A stretch of 48,079 nucleotides of DNA from Bacillota bacterium (GTDB taxonomy: Bacteria > Bacillota > Sulfobacillia > JAMCWA01), in assembly GCA_023475165.1 (NCBI GenBank), contig JAMCWA010000025.1:1-48079 (forward strand), in the 5' to 3' direction. Made by a program: the position numbers and the translations under genes. The notes beneath the pieces were generated by a model, which made no database searches, was not told the DNA's origin, and saw nothing but the letters and a program-made list of their open reading frames with translations. Below are positions 1 through 8,620 of the stretch, one piece after another (position 1 is the first letter of the stretch; every line of letters starts with the position of its first letter).

Positions 1-121
1 ATGGCGTTCGAGGAAAATGGTGACCCGGCCGCCCTCTGGGGTAAACTTGATGGCGTTATTCAGCAGGTTGTTCAGGATATGTCTGACTTTGGTGCGATCG
101 GCCAGGGCCCACCATTCTCCT
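1..121 (-). pseudogene. Partial copy of a histidine kinase ATPase domain
   Basis: These 121 bases match positions 10887-11007 with one difference (position 19). The matching stretch lies inside the histidine kinase gene at 10587-12305. Read on the minus strand it encodes the N-box region of a HATPase domain, including the residues NNLLNNAIKF. The similarity stops about 20 bases before the left end of the adjacent IS3 element. The copy continues beyond the window edge, so its full size is unknown. It is either the remnant of a recombination event or part of a close paralogue broken by the insertion. The plus-strand reading frame over it is only the antisense shadow. Confidence 0.8.
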
Positions 122-212
122 TGTCTTGGTCACGCCATAATGAGACTTATCCGCAGACGCAGTTTGCATCTTTCGCAAGGTCGTTCAGCGTAACTGATCA
201 GGTCCAAGGTTA

Positions 213-270
213 GGGGCTCGGCCCAGCTTCTACCTTGAGTGGCTGCCTTTATCATAGGGGGCCGAGCCCC
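213..270. repeat. 12-bp perfect inverted repeat inside the IS
   Basis: GGGGCTCGGCCC at 213-224 is exactly complementary to GGGCCGAGCCCC at 259-270, with a 34-base spacer and a T-rich stretch after the right arm. It lies between the end of orfB and the left end of the IS. It could protect the transposase genes from incoming transcription or act as a terminator for plus-strand read-through. The role is inferred. Confidence 0.6.
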
Positions 271-332
271 TTGTTATTTTGGCTCTACACCCAGGATCGT
301 CCCCTCAATGGTACCAAGACCAAGTCCCTTGG

Positions 333-1322
333 TCAAGAAACTGGCTTCGGCTCCCTTTGCCTTTTGACTTCCTCGTAGTAGGCCGCTTTTCGGGCTTGGC
401 GGGCCTCCTCGAGTTTTTGACGCCGCTCTTTTAGCCTCTTCTCGATGTGTTCTTTCCCTTGGAGATAATCCTGCGGCGTCAAAAACTCGAATGAACTGTG
501 CGGCCGCCTGGTGTTATACTCATAGACGTACTCGGCAATCAGCTCCTTAGCCTGCTCTAGCGAAAGCAAGGGAGAAACCCGGATACATTCTTGTTTCAAA
601 GTACCTTTGAACCTTTCTAGTTTACCGTTTGATGGGGGATGATTCGGCCTTGACCGCGAATGGGAAATGTCTTTCTCCCTTAAGAAAGCCTTGAACTCAG
701 CTGAAACAAACTGCGCCCCGTTGTCCGAAATCAACCTTGGCTTGGGGGTATCCGGAGGAAGCTTCTCCAGAGCCCGCTCGACGCCGATCTCGACATCGCG
801 GGTTTCCATGTCCTGGCGAACCTCGTGATGAACAATGGCCCGCGAATATCCGTCCAATACGGCCAGGAAAAAGTAATTGGTCCCCAGGATGTTCAAGTAA
901 GAGATGTCTATGTGCCACTGTTGATGCGGTCCCTCGGGCTGAACAAATCCTTTCTTCGAGGGCGTACCCCCAGTCCGGGTCCACCGGCTCGAAAGTCCGG
1001 CTTTATAAAGAACCTCATAGACTGTTCCCGGGGATACGGCCGCTATCCCTTCATCCAACATCATGAAGGCTAACCGACGATAGCCTACCTGGGGGTGAGC
1101 CCTTTTATAAGCCAAGATGGCCTCCCGTTCCTTGGGCAAAAGATAGTGGCTCTTGGGTACATAGATCCTTTGAGCAACGGTTTTACCGCCCTGGGCCTGC
1201 CAGCGAAAGTAGGTGGCTCTGGGTAACTCAAGGATCGATAAGGCCTTGGCCACCGGAAAACCAGCCCGTTCCTTGAGGCGGCGCACTGTTGCCACTACTT
1301 CTGTGGCGACTTCTGGGGCCAC
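333..1322 (-). CDS. IS3-family transposase OrfB (DDE integrase)
   Basis: 329 residues. An N-terminal HTH_21-like region (about 60-115) is followed by an rve integrase core. The DDE triad is intact: D139 (WHIDISYL), D200 (LISDNGAQF) and E236 (NGKLERFKG), with a K/R-rich follow-up typical of IS3. The start read here is GTG at 1322, which overlaps the end of orfA by 28 nt in the -1 frame. In this family OrfB is normally made as an OrfAB fusion by -1 frameshifting. I see no classic A6G slippery heptamer in the overlap, only short runs (AAAAC, GGGGG), so the expression mode is uncertain. The catalytic core looks functional. Confidence 0.93.
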   Translation of the reverse strand: MAPEVATEVVATVRRLKERAGFPVAKALSILELPRATYFRWQAQGGKTVAQRIYVPKSHYLLPKEREAILAYKRAHPQVGYRRLAFMMLDEGIAAVSPGTVYEVLYKAGLSSRWTRTGGTPSKKGFVQPEGPHQQWHIDISYLNILGTNYFFLAVLDGYSRAIVHHEVRQDMETRDVEIGVERALEKLPPDTPKPRLISDNGAQFVSAEFKAFLREKDISHSRSRPNHPPSNGKLERFKGTLKQECIRVSPLLSLEQAKELIAEYVYEYNTRRPHSSFEFLTPQDYLQGKEHIEKRLKERRQKLEEARQARKAAYYEEVKRQREPKPVS

Positions 1323-1663
1323 CCAGGCGCCGGTGAGCGGCCCCCATTCTGTTTTCGGAGGTTCAGCACCTCCGTAGACAGTTCGGTGACCACCTCCTCC
1401 AAGGTGCGGATTCGCTCATCGCGGATCTGGATCTGACGTTTTAAGATCTGCTCGGTAGTTTCGCCCCGCCCAAAGATCTGAGGAGCCCCCTCAAAGAGGG
1501 CCTTAGTCCACTGAGATAAGAGGGTGGGAGAAACGCCGTACTCATCGGAGAGGTCGGCCGCGCTAACCCGGTCCTTGAGATAGCGCATCAGGATCATGGT
1601 TTTCTCTTCCGTGGTCCATCTTTTCCTTTTGGCAGCTTCAGTGTTACTGTTTTCCATCGTCAT
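1295..1663 (-). CDS. IS3-family transposase OrfA (HTH)
   Basis: 122 residues. The N-terminal helix-turn-helix (about 10-60, with YGVSPTLLSQW as recognition region) binds the IS ends. It is followed by a leucine-zipper-like coiled coil (about 75-105, ILKRQIQIRDERIRTLEEVV), as expected for IS3/IS911 OrfA dimerisation. It begins with ATG at 1663, 43 nt inside the right terminal repeat, and overlaps orfB by 28 nt. Length and organisation are normal for the family. Confidence 0.92.
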   Translation of the reverse strand: MTMENSNTEAAKRKRWTTEEKTMILMRYLKDRVSAADLSDEYGVSPTLLSQWTKALFEGAPQIFGRGETTEQILKRQIQIRDERIRTLEEVVTELSTEVLNLRKQNGGRSPAPGWPQKSPQK

Positions 1664-1686
1664 TTTCCCCTTTCCCTTACGTTATT

Positions 1687-2187
1687 CTACGCCAGGGAAA
1701 GTCTCATTGCAAGACCGGCAGGGCAAAATATCGGGTCACCCATCTCTACCGAAACTGATGTCAGCTCGGATATTGTTAGATAGTTGCTATTAACAAATAC
1801 CTTAAACTCGTCTGCAATTTTATTTACTGCCCGGGCCATCTGGCCCCTCTCATCCTGTGCCGGGATCTCGATCCTTTCTACCCTCAAGTCTCCCTGAGCA
1901 ATCTTTTCAGCAATACGGGAAGTTTTCTCCACCGTTGAACGAAAGCTTCTCGTCAGGTAAAGCCCCAGCGCCATGCCAAACAATGAAGCCCCTAAGGCAA
2001 CGCTTAAGCCAAGCCACTCTCGCTTCCTAATGAATTGGTAAGCCACAGGGTCAGAAACTTTTAGACCAGCAGCCACCGTTTCCAGGGTATAATACGCAGT
2101 TCCTTGTACAACAGCTATTAAAAGAACTATAAGCCCAGCGGCAACCCCCATTTTCCAACCTACAGGCAACCTATTCCAAAGATCCAT
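1687..2187 (-). pseudogene. Chemotaxis-receptor-like membrane protein truncated by the IS
   Basis: 166 residues from ATG 2187. It shows a transmembrane segment at about 11-31, a very short extracytoplasmic loop, a second transmembrane segment at about 56-78 and a HAMP-like linker (about 79-130, AEKIAQGDLRVERI). After residue 159 the reading frame runs into the IS end at 1706 and stops at 1687, so the last residues (AMRLSLA) are IS-derived. The expected methyl-accepting or kinase output domain is missing, and the sequence on the far side of the IS is an unrelated kinase fragment. The family (MCP versus kinase) cannot be decided from what remains. Confidence 0.72.
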
Positions 2188-2281
2188 AAACCCTAGCGCC
2201 TCGGCTTCGATGAGCTCGAGCTAGCGCTTACCCCCTTTCTTAAGTTAGGTTAGCCTTGCAAGATTACAGCGAGTTCACTTA

Positions 2282-2305
2282 GGGGCGGGAAGGCCTGCCC
2301 GCCCC
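2282..2305. repeat. GC hairpin in a 259-bp gene-free gap
   Basis: GGGGCGGG (2282-2289) pairs with CCCGCCCC (2298-2305). It lies between the decarboxylase-like gene and the truncated receptor, both on the minus strand. No T-run follows on either strand, so it is a weak candidate for a factor-independent terminator. I recognise nothing else in 2188-2446. Confidence 0.35.
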
Positions 2306-2446
2306 TGTGATGCAACTACTTTTGGCCAACAGCTACCGGGGATCCCACCCAACCGAGGCGTATAGCAAGTGTTTGGATCACAGCTTCCGCTCGCTGCGGG
2401 AATTCCTATTTTACTTCATCGGCTGCCGGACCGATCATAGTTCGGC

Positions 2447-4096
2447 CTAAATCACGGGTCCGATATTGGGGTCGGTCATGACGTTAACACAGGCTGGCTT
2501 ATCTGAGTGCAAAGCGCGATCGATGGCGGTTCCAATCTGGTCGGGTTCAGTGACAAATTCGCCATGCCCTCCTAGAACTTCCACGATCTGATCGTACCGG
2601 ACTTCGCCCAGGTCAAGACCAATAAATTTTTTGTCCGGGGAGCTTCGCTTCGCCTCCGACCGCTTGATCATTCCCCAGGTTTTATCGTTGAGGATCACCG
2701 TGGTGAACGGGATATTATAGCGGACTGCAGTTTCGTATTCCATTGCCCCATACCCAAAAGCCCCATCGCCGGTAAGAAGAAGGACCTTTTTTTCAGGGTG
2801 AGCCAATCTTGCCACCATAGCATAAGGCACCCCCACTCCCAGGGGCCCGAAACTGGTACTGATGATCCCTGGGTAACCGCCAGGTCTTAGGGCCGGGAGC
2901 ATGAGATTACCCCATCTGGCCGCATCACCTCCGTCGATGACTACAATTGTGTCCTGGTCAATATGGCTAATGATTTCTGACATCAGGCGTAGGGGATGAA
3001 TGGGTCTCTGATTGGAACGGGCCATGGGCATCAGTAAAGAGAGAAGGCCGCTCTTAATTCCCCTCAAGGTCTGGATCCAGGCCGAACGATCACCGGTTCC
3101 CACTGCTTCGGTCAACTGTCTGAGGACCAACCTGGCGTCCCCTACAATCCCCAGTTTAACGTCGAGCTGATCGGTCAGTTGAGCCGGGTCAATGTCGATC
3201 CGGATGATATCCAGTGTTTTGGGGAGAACTTCCCTGGACAACGTATATCCGGTCCGGGTTCCAATAACAATGACCAGGTCCGCCTGGTTTATGGCCTGTC
3301 TAAACACAGGGCTTGCCGACGCAGCTATGCCCATAGCCAGTGGATGGGCGTCGGAGATGATCCCCCGAGCCGCGTTACGGGTGAAGATGGGAATTCTGCT
3401 TTTTTCTACAAAAGATTTCAATTCCGCTTGGGCCTGGGCCCACCACACCCCTCCTCCGGCCACGATCAACGGTCTCTGAGCGCTTTCAATCATCCGGGCC
3501 GCTCTCTCCACGTCATCCGGATTACCCACAGGAGCACTCGTGGAGCGGTAAAACTGCTGGAACTCAACCTGTGCCGCGTCTACCTCTACCTCTAAGATGT
3601 CTCGCGGTATCTCCAGGTACACCGGTCCCGGACGCCCGGTGGTGCAGTAGGCTATAGCCCGCCCCACGTATTCCGGTATCCGCTTGGCGTCCAGGATAAC
3701 CCGGGCATGCTTGGTCACCGGCTTGACCATGTCGATCTGGTTAAAATCCTGGAGCTCATTGCGATCAAACTCCGCGATCCTGGCCTTGCCGGCCAGGAAT
3801 AAAACGGGGAATCCACCGTTAGATGAGTTGGCCAGACCAGTCAAGAGGTTCGTGACTCCAGGCCCAGCTGTACCAGTACAAACCCCAAATTCGCCAGTAG
3901 TCAAGGCCCATCCTTCCGCCATAAAGGCCGCATTCATTTCGTGTCTCACGCCAATGAAGCGGATGCCCCTCTCCTCGCCAGCCTCCATCAAAGGGTAAAT
4001 GTGTCCGCCGGGGACCCCAAAAATGTATTTTGCACCCTCTCGTTTGAGCACCTCGGCGACAAGGGCGCCGCCGTTATACTTTTCTCCCGTCTTCAT
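2447..4096 (-). CDS. Thiamine-pyrophosphate-dependent enzyme, acetolactate synthase/decarboxylase family
   Basis: About 549 residues in the usual three-domain order of the family: N-terminal PYR domain (catalytic Glu in VRHEMNAAF, about residue 53), central NAD/FAD-like domain (about 190-330), and C-terminal PP domain with the GDG...N TPP motif (GDGAFGYGAMEYE through VILND). Known members convert 2-oxo acids or oxalyl-CoA through ThDP carbanion chemistry. The sequence alone does not tell acetolactate synthase from oxalyl-CoA decarboxylase, benzaldehyde lyase or sulfoacetaldehyde-type enzymes. I choose ATG 4096, because GGAGGT lies 7 nt before it, rather than the in-frame TTG at 4102. No ilvN-like small subunit is adjacent, which argues against a branched-chain biosynthetic role. 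The symporter upstream on the same strand suggests a possible imported carboxylate substrate (inference). Confidence 0.85.
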   Translation of the reverse strand: MKTGEKYNGGALVAEVLKREGAKYIFGVPGGHIYPLMEAGEERGIRFIGVRHEMNAAFMAEGWALTTGEFGVCTGTAGPGVTNLLTGLANSSNGGFPVLFLAGKARIAEFDRNELQDFNQIDMVKPVTKHARVILDAKRIPEYVGRAIAYCTTGRPGPVYLEIPRDILEVEVDAAQVEFQQFYRSTSAPVGNPDDVERAARMIESAQRPLIVAGGGVWWAQAQAELKSFVEKSRIPIFTRNAARGIISDAHPLAMGIAASASPVFRQAINQADLVIVIGTRTGYTLSREVLPKTLDIIRIDIDPAQLTDQLDVKLGIVGDARLVLRQLTEAVGTGDRSAWIQTLRGIKSGLLSLLMPMARSNQRPIHPLRLMSEIISHIDQDTIVVIDGGDAARWGNLMLPALRPGGYPGIISTSFGPLGVGVPYAMVARLAHPEKKVLLLTGDGAFGYGAMEYETAVRYNIPFTTVILNDKTWGMIKRSEAKRSSPDKKFIGLDLGEVRYDQIVEVLGGHGEFVTEPDQIGTAIDRALHSDKPACVNVMTDPNIGPVI

Positions 4097-4128
4097 GGCC
4101 AAACCTCCAGTGTTGTCTTAACCCCTAG

Positions 4129-4632
4129 CTATATTTGCGCCACAGTTACCGGCATCTGCCGGTAAATGGTCGCCCCAAGTCCCAGGACGGATAAGATCAG
4201 GACGACGATGAAAAGAGAGCTGGTGACATTGGAGATGAGCCCCTCAATGTGCAGTTTGGGTCGCGCCAGCTGGACCAATTCGGTAGTTTTCCCGTAGTAC
4301 GTGTTGGCCCCGGTCAACAAAACCAGCCCTGTCGCCTCACCACGGCGCACGATGGAGCCGCTGTAAACTAAATCTCCCCGCTTTCTTTCCACTTCCAAAG
4401 ATTCTCCGGTTAAGCCGGATTGGTCTACTGATATTTCACCATTGATAATCCTGACATCCGCAGGCACGAAATCACCCAAACGCAACCGGACAATATCTCC
4501 GGGCACCAGAACAGCGGCGGGAAACGCCAGCCATTGGCCCGCTCGGAGAACCCGGGATTGGACCCTGAGTTTGCTCCTAAGTTCCGCGACAGCTTGGGAG
4601 GCCTTAGAGAATATCCAAATGACGGAATTCGC
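4129..4632 (-). pseudogene. Fragment of a P-type (proton-pump-like) ATPase
   Basis: The frame encodes the actuator domain of a P3-type ATPase: LVPGDIVRLRLGD, then the conserved VDQSGLTGES loop and one membrane segment (SLFIVVLILSVLGLGA). Homology begins about residue NSVIWIFSKA near 4632, just after stops in frame. It ends at a TAG at 4129, well before the phosphorylation (DKTGT) domain, which is absent. Both ends of the gene are therefore missing. It is squeezed between the decarboxylase-like gene and the symporter and is a remnant. Confidence 0.85.
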
Positions 4633-4669
4633 GCAAGGTCTTTTCTACCATTTCTTCTACGATGTCTGC

Positions 4670-6169
4670 TCATTTACCGCACTCACTTTTACCGAACTCA
4701 CTGCCAATTAAAGTAGTCAGCCCATGCTCCCCCCGGTGGCTTCTCCCGCCTAAAAACAAGAAGGAGGCGCTGATGGTCAAGCCTACATAGAGGGGGTCCA
4801 CCTGGCGGGGGAAAAAGGCCGCCCAGAGCAAGAGAACAGGCGGTGCCAGGCTGATGGCCAGGAATCCAGCCCGGGGGTGAACCCGTCCTGGAAAAAGGAT
4901 CGTCGCCAGCATGGGCAAAAAGATGGTGGTGCCACGCAAGGCCATGGAGAGAAAGGCCAGCCGCAAAATCAGGGTATTTAAGTTGAGAAGGCTTAAGAGG
5001 AGCACGGAAGAACCCACCACTATGACGATGAGGCGGGACTGCCGAAGGATATTCTCCTCTACCGGAAAGGCTGAGGTCCGGCCCGATTGTTTCTTAGACT
5101 CTTCTGTCTCCGGCGACAAGCCTCTGTTCCACCGGTGCCGGAGAAGAACCAGTCTCAGTTTCTTCGCCCAGGATTGGACTTGAGGAGAAAGGTCTCGCAC
5201 CACAGTAGTGCTGATTCCCAAAAGCTGGCTAGACCCGGAGTGAATCAGAGCGATCAGGAGAGTGGCCAGCCCCACGCCGCCCAACCACGATGGCAGATAT
5301 TGCAAAAGAAACCTCGGCATCGAAGTCGCCGCTACGAGATCCGAATGTCGAACCCGCATGAACACCCCTACCACGGCGGAAGCCAGGCCACTTAAAGGGA
5401 TCAAGATGGCGGCGGCCAGGGCTCCTAAACTGGAAGAACGCGCGTCGCGGCCAGCAAAGATCACCTGTAGGTAATTCTGCGTAGAAGTAAACCCAATGAC
5501 GGCGGAAAGGGTCGACCCCAAGGTGTTCGTCCATCCGCCAGGGGCCAGGTCAAACCAATTGCGCTCTGGAGGCAAAGCCGCGCGTAAACCGGCCAGACCG
5601 CCAATCCGATCAAGACTAATGACAAAAGCCACGGCCAAAATGATATAGAGGAGGACCGTTTTCAGTAGACCCACCAGCCCACTTCCCCAAAGACCACCGA
5701 AGAAGATAAAAACCACCAATAAGACGACGATGAGGCCGGCGGCCAGAGGAGCCTCCAGCGGAAAAAGGGAGGTCAGGATGGGGACGGCCGCCAGAACCTG
5801 GACGACCATCTGGATCAGGGCCCCCAGGGAAATATAAAAACTGGCCCAGGCGGCGGCTTGTGGGCCATAAGTGCGGGCCAAAAATCCCGGGATGGTCTCT
5901 ACGCCGGCTTCGCGCAGAGGGCCAGCCAAACCCAGGGCCAGGACCAGGCTCCCCAGTCCGGCTCCCAGGGTAAACCAAATGGCGCTAACCCCCACCTGAT
6001 AAGCCGCCTGTGCCGTCCCAATGATAGACGTTCCACCAACAAAAGAAGAAGTTAGAGTAACGGCCACCCAGAAAGGCCCCATCCTCCTGCTCCCCACGGT
6101 GTAATCGGTGGCGGTCTTCACGAGCCGTCCCGAATAAAGGCCTAACGCTGTAGCGATTATCACTGTCAA
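4670..6169 (-). CDS. Sodium:solute symporter family transporter
   Basis: 499 residues with about 12-13 hydrophobic segments. The SSS-family hallmark region GGTSIIGTAQAAYQVG is near residues 45-60, followed by the TM core (GLWGSGLVGLLKTVLLY, SAVIGFTSTQNYLQVIFAGRD). A hydrophilic loop at about 340-375 separates the last helices. These proteins couple uptake of amino acids, carboxylates, sugars or similar solutes to Na+. The substrate is not identifiable here. The start is weak: TTG at 6169 is the first usable codon, the frame is open further upstream without an ATG, and the N-terminal helix looks short, so the first residues may be mis-set or slightly truncated. It ends with TGA at 4670, next to the ATPase remnant. 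Confidence 0.87.
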   Translation of the reverse strand: MTVIIATALGLYSGRLVKTATDYTVGSRRMGPFWVAVTLTSSFVGGTSIIGTAQAAYQVGVSAIWFTLGAGLGSLVLALGLAGPLREAGVETIPGFLARTYGPQAAAWASFYISLGALIQMVVQVLAAVPILTSLFPLEAPLAAGLIVVLLVVFIFFGGLWGSGLVGLLKTVLLYIILAVAFVISLDRIGGLAGLRAALPPERNWFDLAPGGWTNTLGSTLSAVIGFTSTQNYLQVIFAGRDARSSSLGALAAAILIPLSGLASAVVGVFMRVRHSDLVAATSMPRFLLQYLPSWLGGVGLATLLIALIHSGSSQLLGISTTVVRDLSPQVQSWAKKLRLVLLRHRWNRGLSPETEESKKQSGRTSAFPVEENILRQSRLIVIVVGSSVLLLSLLNLNTLILRLAFLSMALRGTTIFLPMLATILFPGRVHPRAGFLAISLAPPVLLLWAAFFPRQVDPLYVGLTISASFLFLGGRSHRGEHGLTTLIGSEFGKSECGK

Positions 6170-6225
6170 CAGGAGACCAGCCCACGTCGAAGCAAAAATC
6201 GCCCAACACCCCTTTAACTGGTCAA

Positions 6226-6495
6226 CTACTTTTTCAGTAGGATCACTCCGGCAACGATCAAGAGCACACCGACGACCTTACTCCAGGTTAACTTTTCTCC
6301 TAAGAGCAGACAGACCAAGAGCACCGTCACAACCGGATAGGCAGCCGTGACCGGCGTCACCCGGGAGGCCTCTCCGGATTTCAAGGCGTAATAGTAGGCC
6401 AAGTGTCCAGCCAACGAGGCTAGTAGCCCTTCTCCAGCCAGGTAGAGCCAAGCATTTCCACTCTGGAGGAAAAGCTTGAACTGGGCAAGTCCCAT
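6226..6495 (-). pseudogene. EamA-type transporter fragment (C-terminal half)
   Basis: 89 residues containing the last three helices of an EamA/DMT domain (LASLAGHLAYYYALKSGEASRVTPVTAAYPVVTVLL...GEKLTWSKVVGVLLIVAGVILLKK). Single-domain EamA proteins are about 140 residues, so the first two helices are missing. Upstream the frame runs straight into the 3' end of a transposase remnant. The sequence just before ATG 6495 (GGGACTGTTTTTACAGG) looks like an IS256-type terminal end. I infer that the exporter was cut by that insertion. It might still be translated from ATG 6495 but is unlikely to be a complete transporter. Confidence 0.75.
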
Positions 6496-6544
6496 TTTCC
6501 CTGTAAAAACAGTCCCACTTTGGCGGGTAGGTGGTAGTCCAAGG

Positions 6545-7215
6545 TCATGAGGCGCGGTTGATCCTTTCGGCAGACAAATCCGGGACTACCGGAACCGGCA
6601 TCTCGACCTCTTGACCATATAGCGTCGCCCGCAGCTCCCGGAGTTCTTTCAGTATAGCCGGTGTCATCCGTACGCCACGCCAGGATTGGCTGGCTGCCAA
6701 GAGCGTGGCAAAAAACAGGCGTAAACAGGAGCCCTCGTTAGGGAACCGTCCCACCACCTTGGTCCGCCGTCTACCCTCTTCAAAGAGCCGCTCAATCAGG
6801 TTGGTGGTACCCGTTGCCTTATGGTGGGCTGCTGGCAGGGCAAGATGGGCCAAACACTCTTCTAGGTCCTCTTTCAGGCAGGCGATGGCACTCGGGTAGT
6901 GGTCCTGGTAGCGTTCCACTAAGATCTGAGCCAAGTGTAAGGCTTCCTTCTTGTCCTGGGCGGCGAATATCTTACTGATCTCACCCTTGAGGATTTTTTG
7001 GGCCGACTTGGGCACCTTCGCCAGCACGTTGCGCATTTTATGAACCTTGCACCGCTGGCGGATGGCCCGCGGGTAAACCTCCCGGATAGCCTTTCTAAGA
7101 TCCGGTGACCCGTCGGAGTCTACAGCACAGGGCTGCTGACCCCTCTATCCACCAGGTTGTAGAGAAAACCTCTCCACACGGCGTAAGATTCCTTCTCGCC
7201 CAGAGTGGGGAAACC
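6545..7215 (-). pseudogene. IS256/mutator-type transposase remnant with frameshift
   Basis: The C-terminal part is open from about 7136 to 6545 and shows family signatures: VDSDGSPDLRKAI, then AIRQRCKVHKMRNVL, and TTNLIERLFEEGRRRTKVVGRF. Upstream, in a different frame (about 7215-7145), the sequence reads LGEKESYAVWRGFLYNLVDRGV, which normally directly precedes the SDG motif. A frameshift therefore separates the two. The N-terminal half and its first catalytic Asp are absent. The copy is dead. Confidence 0.85.
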
Positions 7216-7323
7216 TCTTTGCCACCACCACCATTGCCGCGGCCATTTTAGATCGGTGTAGATTCTCGCCTAAAATCGACCCAGGTTTCCCAGTGAAAAT
7301 TGATCCACCTCTTGGCCTAAAGT

Positions 7324-7476
7324 TTACCATATAGTCCCTTTTTCTAAAAGGGGTTGGCTTGAATTTGGGGCGGTTAGGTCATCGCCCTTCGCCCCCTTAT
7401 CTTGCTGAGAGAGTTGGCCACGGCCTAATTTATAACGAAGACGATAGCTTGGACCATTAATGGCAAAGATGTAAGT
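7324..7476 (-). pseudogene. IS21 helper ATPase (IstB-like) C-terminal remnant
   Basis: About 50 codons on the minus strand read TYIFAINGPSYRLRYKLG and then a charged tail to TAA at 7324. This resembles the C-terminal end of IstB proteins, where the last strand and NG(E/P)SYR motif lie. It abuts a plus-strand IstB fragment that begins at 7479, so two pieces of related genes lie back to back after a rearrangement. Confidence 0.5.
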
Positions 7477-7478
7477 CC

Positions 7479-7709
7479 TGGCAAAAGGTTGATCTGGTCG
7501 TCCTGGATGAACTCGGCTATCTCGGCCTTGGCCCCGGAGGCAATTTACTCTTTCACTTCTTCGCTGACCGCTATGAACGGGGCAGCGTCTTAGTCACTAC
7601 CAACCTTGAATTTTCCCGCTGGACGGAGGTGTTTGGGGATGCCACCTTGACCACGGCGCTGTTAGACCGCCTAACCCATCACGTTCACGTTTTCGTGTTC
7701 ACTGGAGAG
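7479..7709 (+). pseudogene. istB: IS21 helper ATPase (IstB) fragment
   Basis: The frame starting WQKVDLVVLDELGYLGL carries the Walker B/sensor region of IstB. It continues through VLVTTNLEFSRWTEVFGD, LTTALLDRLTHHVHVF and a final GES. The Walker A half is missing on the 5' side and the extreme C-terminus is missing after 7709, where the sequence switches into the antisense of an OmpA-domain gene. It is a truncated transposition gene. Confidence 0.75.
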
Positions 7710-8289
7710 TCCTCAGATTGGGTTCCACGCCTGCCAGGTCCTGGTAGGTGCGGATGGCTCTGGCTGTCGACAAGGACCAGTTATCCGGGAACACCGGATT
7801 GGAGATCGGCACATCATCAGTATGCCCTTCGATTAACAAGGTTTCCAGTTTACCCCGATGATCATTACCTTTACATTGAGGCAGTGGATCACCACCCGGA
7901 GCACCGGCATAACATGGAAGGACGTCCATGAGAACATTAGCCAAAATCCGGAGCACCCTCTCCCCTTGGGGAGTTAGCTGCGCACTCCCAGATGGAAAAA
8001 GGATCCCTTCGGACAACTGCAAAATGCCGTTATCCAGGTCCACCCTAACCAAAACCCCTTGCTCTTTCAGCAAAGTTGGCCAAAATACTCCTCTTGCTTT
8101 TTCCAGATCCCCGTTACTTGCTCGGCATGGTCTTTGAGACTTTGAGCCGACTCAGAAAGGAGACTGGAATAACTCCTCTATCTGCAGGAGAATTTCTTAA
8201 TTGGTATTGTCCCGAGCTAGACGTAACCCTTCAACCGATTCCACCAAACTTTCCAGGACAGGGGTTAATTTCCCGGTAAACTGTTCGTC
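7699..8289 (-). pseudogene. OmpA/MotB-domain protein remnant (ZorB-like layout)
   Basis: The intact stretch 8073-7699 encodes a peptidoglycan-binding OmpA/MotB C-terminal domain: GVLVRVDLDNGILQL, LFPSGSAQLTPQGERVL, LLIEGHTDDVPI and NWSLSTARAIRTYQDL. It lacks the last residues because the IstB fragment begins there. Upstream, coiled-coil-like segments (FTGKLTPVLESLVESVEGL, SLLSESAQSLKDHAEQV) continue in two other frames, showing at least two frameshifts. The two cysteines between the beta strand and the EGHTD motif (LPCY and QCKG) recall ZorB/MotB-like proteins of Zorya-type systems more than flagellar MotB. That resemblance is from memory and tentative. Confidence 0.65.
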
Positions 8290-8620
8290 TATGCAGTCGG
8301 AATCATTGGGACTAATCGCCTAACCGAAAACGGGATCGCCTCCCTTTGTTTCTTTTGACCCAAGCGGAACTGGGCTTGAAAGTTGGGAGCAGATGAATCG
8401 GCTTTGGTGATGTAAAAAAGAAAAACAGCTCCGCCCTCTCCACCTCCGTGGAAATCCTCTATGTCCACGGAAAAGTTTCTTGTCAAGGCCCCCTTTTCCT
8501 GCTACATTTGTTCCGTGAGTCGTGAGCCAGGGCCCGCGAGGCAAAAGGTAGCGCCTGACGACTCGACCGCTGGCAGGATTTTTTGAGCTTCGGGACGAGG
8601 AGGTTGAGGAGGTTATTAAG
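8290..8620. other. Gene-poor stretch, no recognisable feature
   Basis: I find no convincing protein, RNA or repeat in these bases. Short minus-strand frames exist but show no known motif. They may be the decayed N-terminal part of the OmpA-domain gene. The last 20 bases carry the GGAGG ribosome site of the next gene. Confidence 0.4.

Larger units (their letters stand above)
141..1706 (-). mobile_element. IS3-family insertion sequence, apparently complete
   Basis: The element carries the two overlapping IS3 genes (orfA 1663-1295, orfB 1322-333, minus strand). The ends are defined by an imperfect terminal inverted repeat: TGAGACTTATCC at 141 and, on the opposite strand, TGAGACTTTCCC running back from 1706. 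Both begin with TG as is usual in this family. The length would be about 1.57 kb, slightly long for IS3. I see no clear target-site duplication (left flank ends taa, right flank begins ttg). Together with unrelated flanking gene fragments (kinase left, receptor right), this suggests deletion or recombination after insertion. Confidence 0.8.

Noticed and set aside
1..213. 70-residue plus-strand frame at the window start
   Set aside because: It is the antisense of the copied histidine kinase fragment and runs on into IS sequence; the same frame occurs antisense in the real kinase gene.
2447..4096. Calling the TPP enzyme ilvB
   Set aside because: No regulatory small subunit or other branched-chain genes nearby, and the family contains several other activities that I cannot separate by eye.
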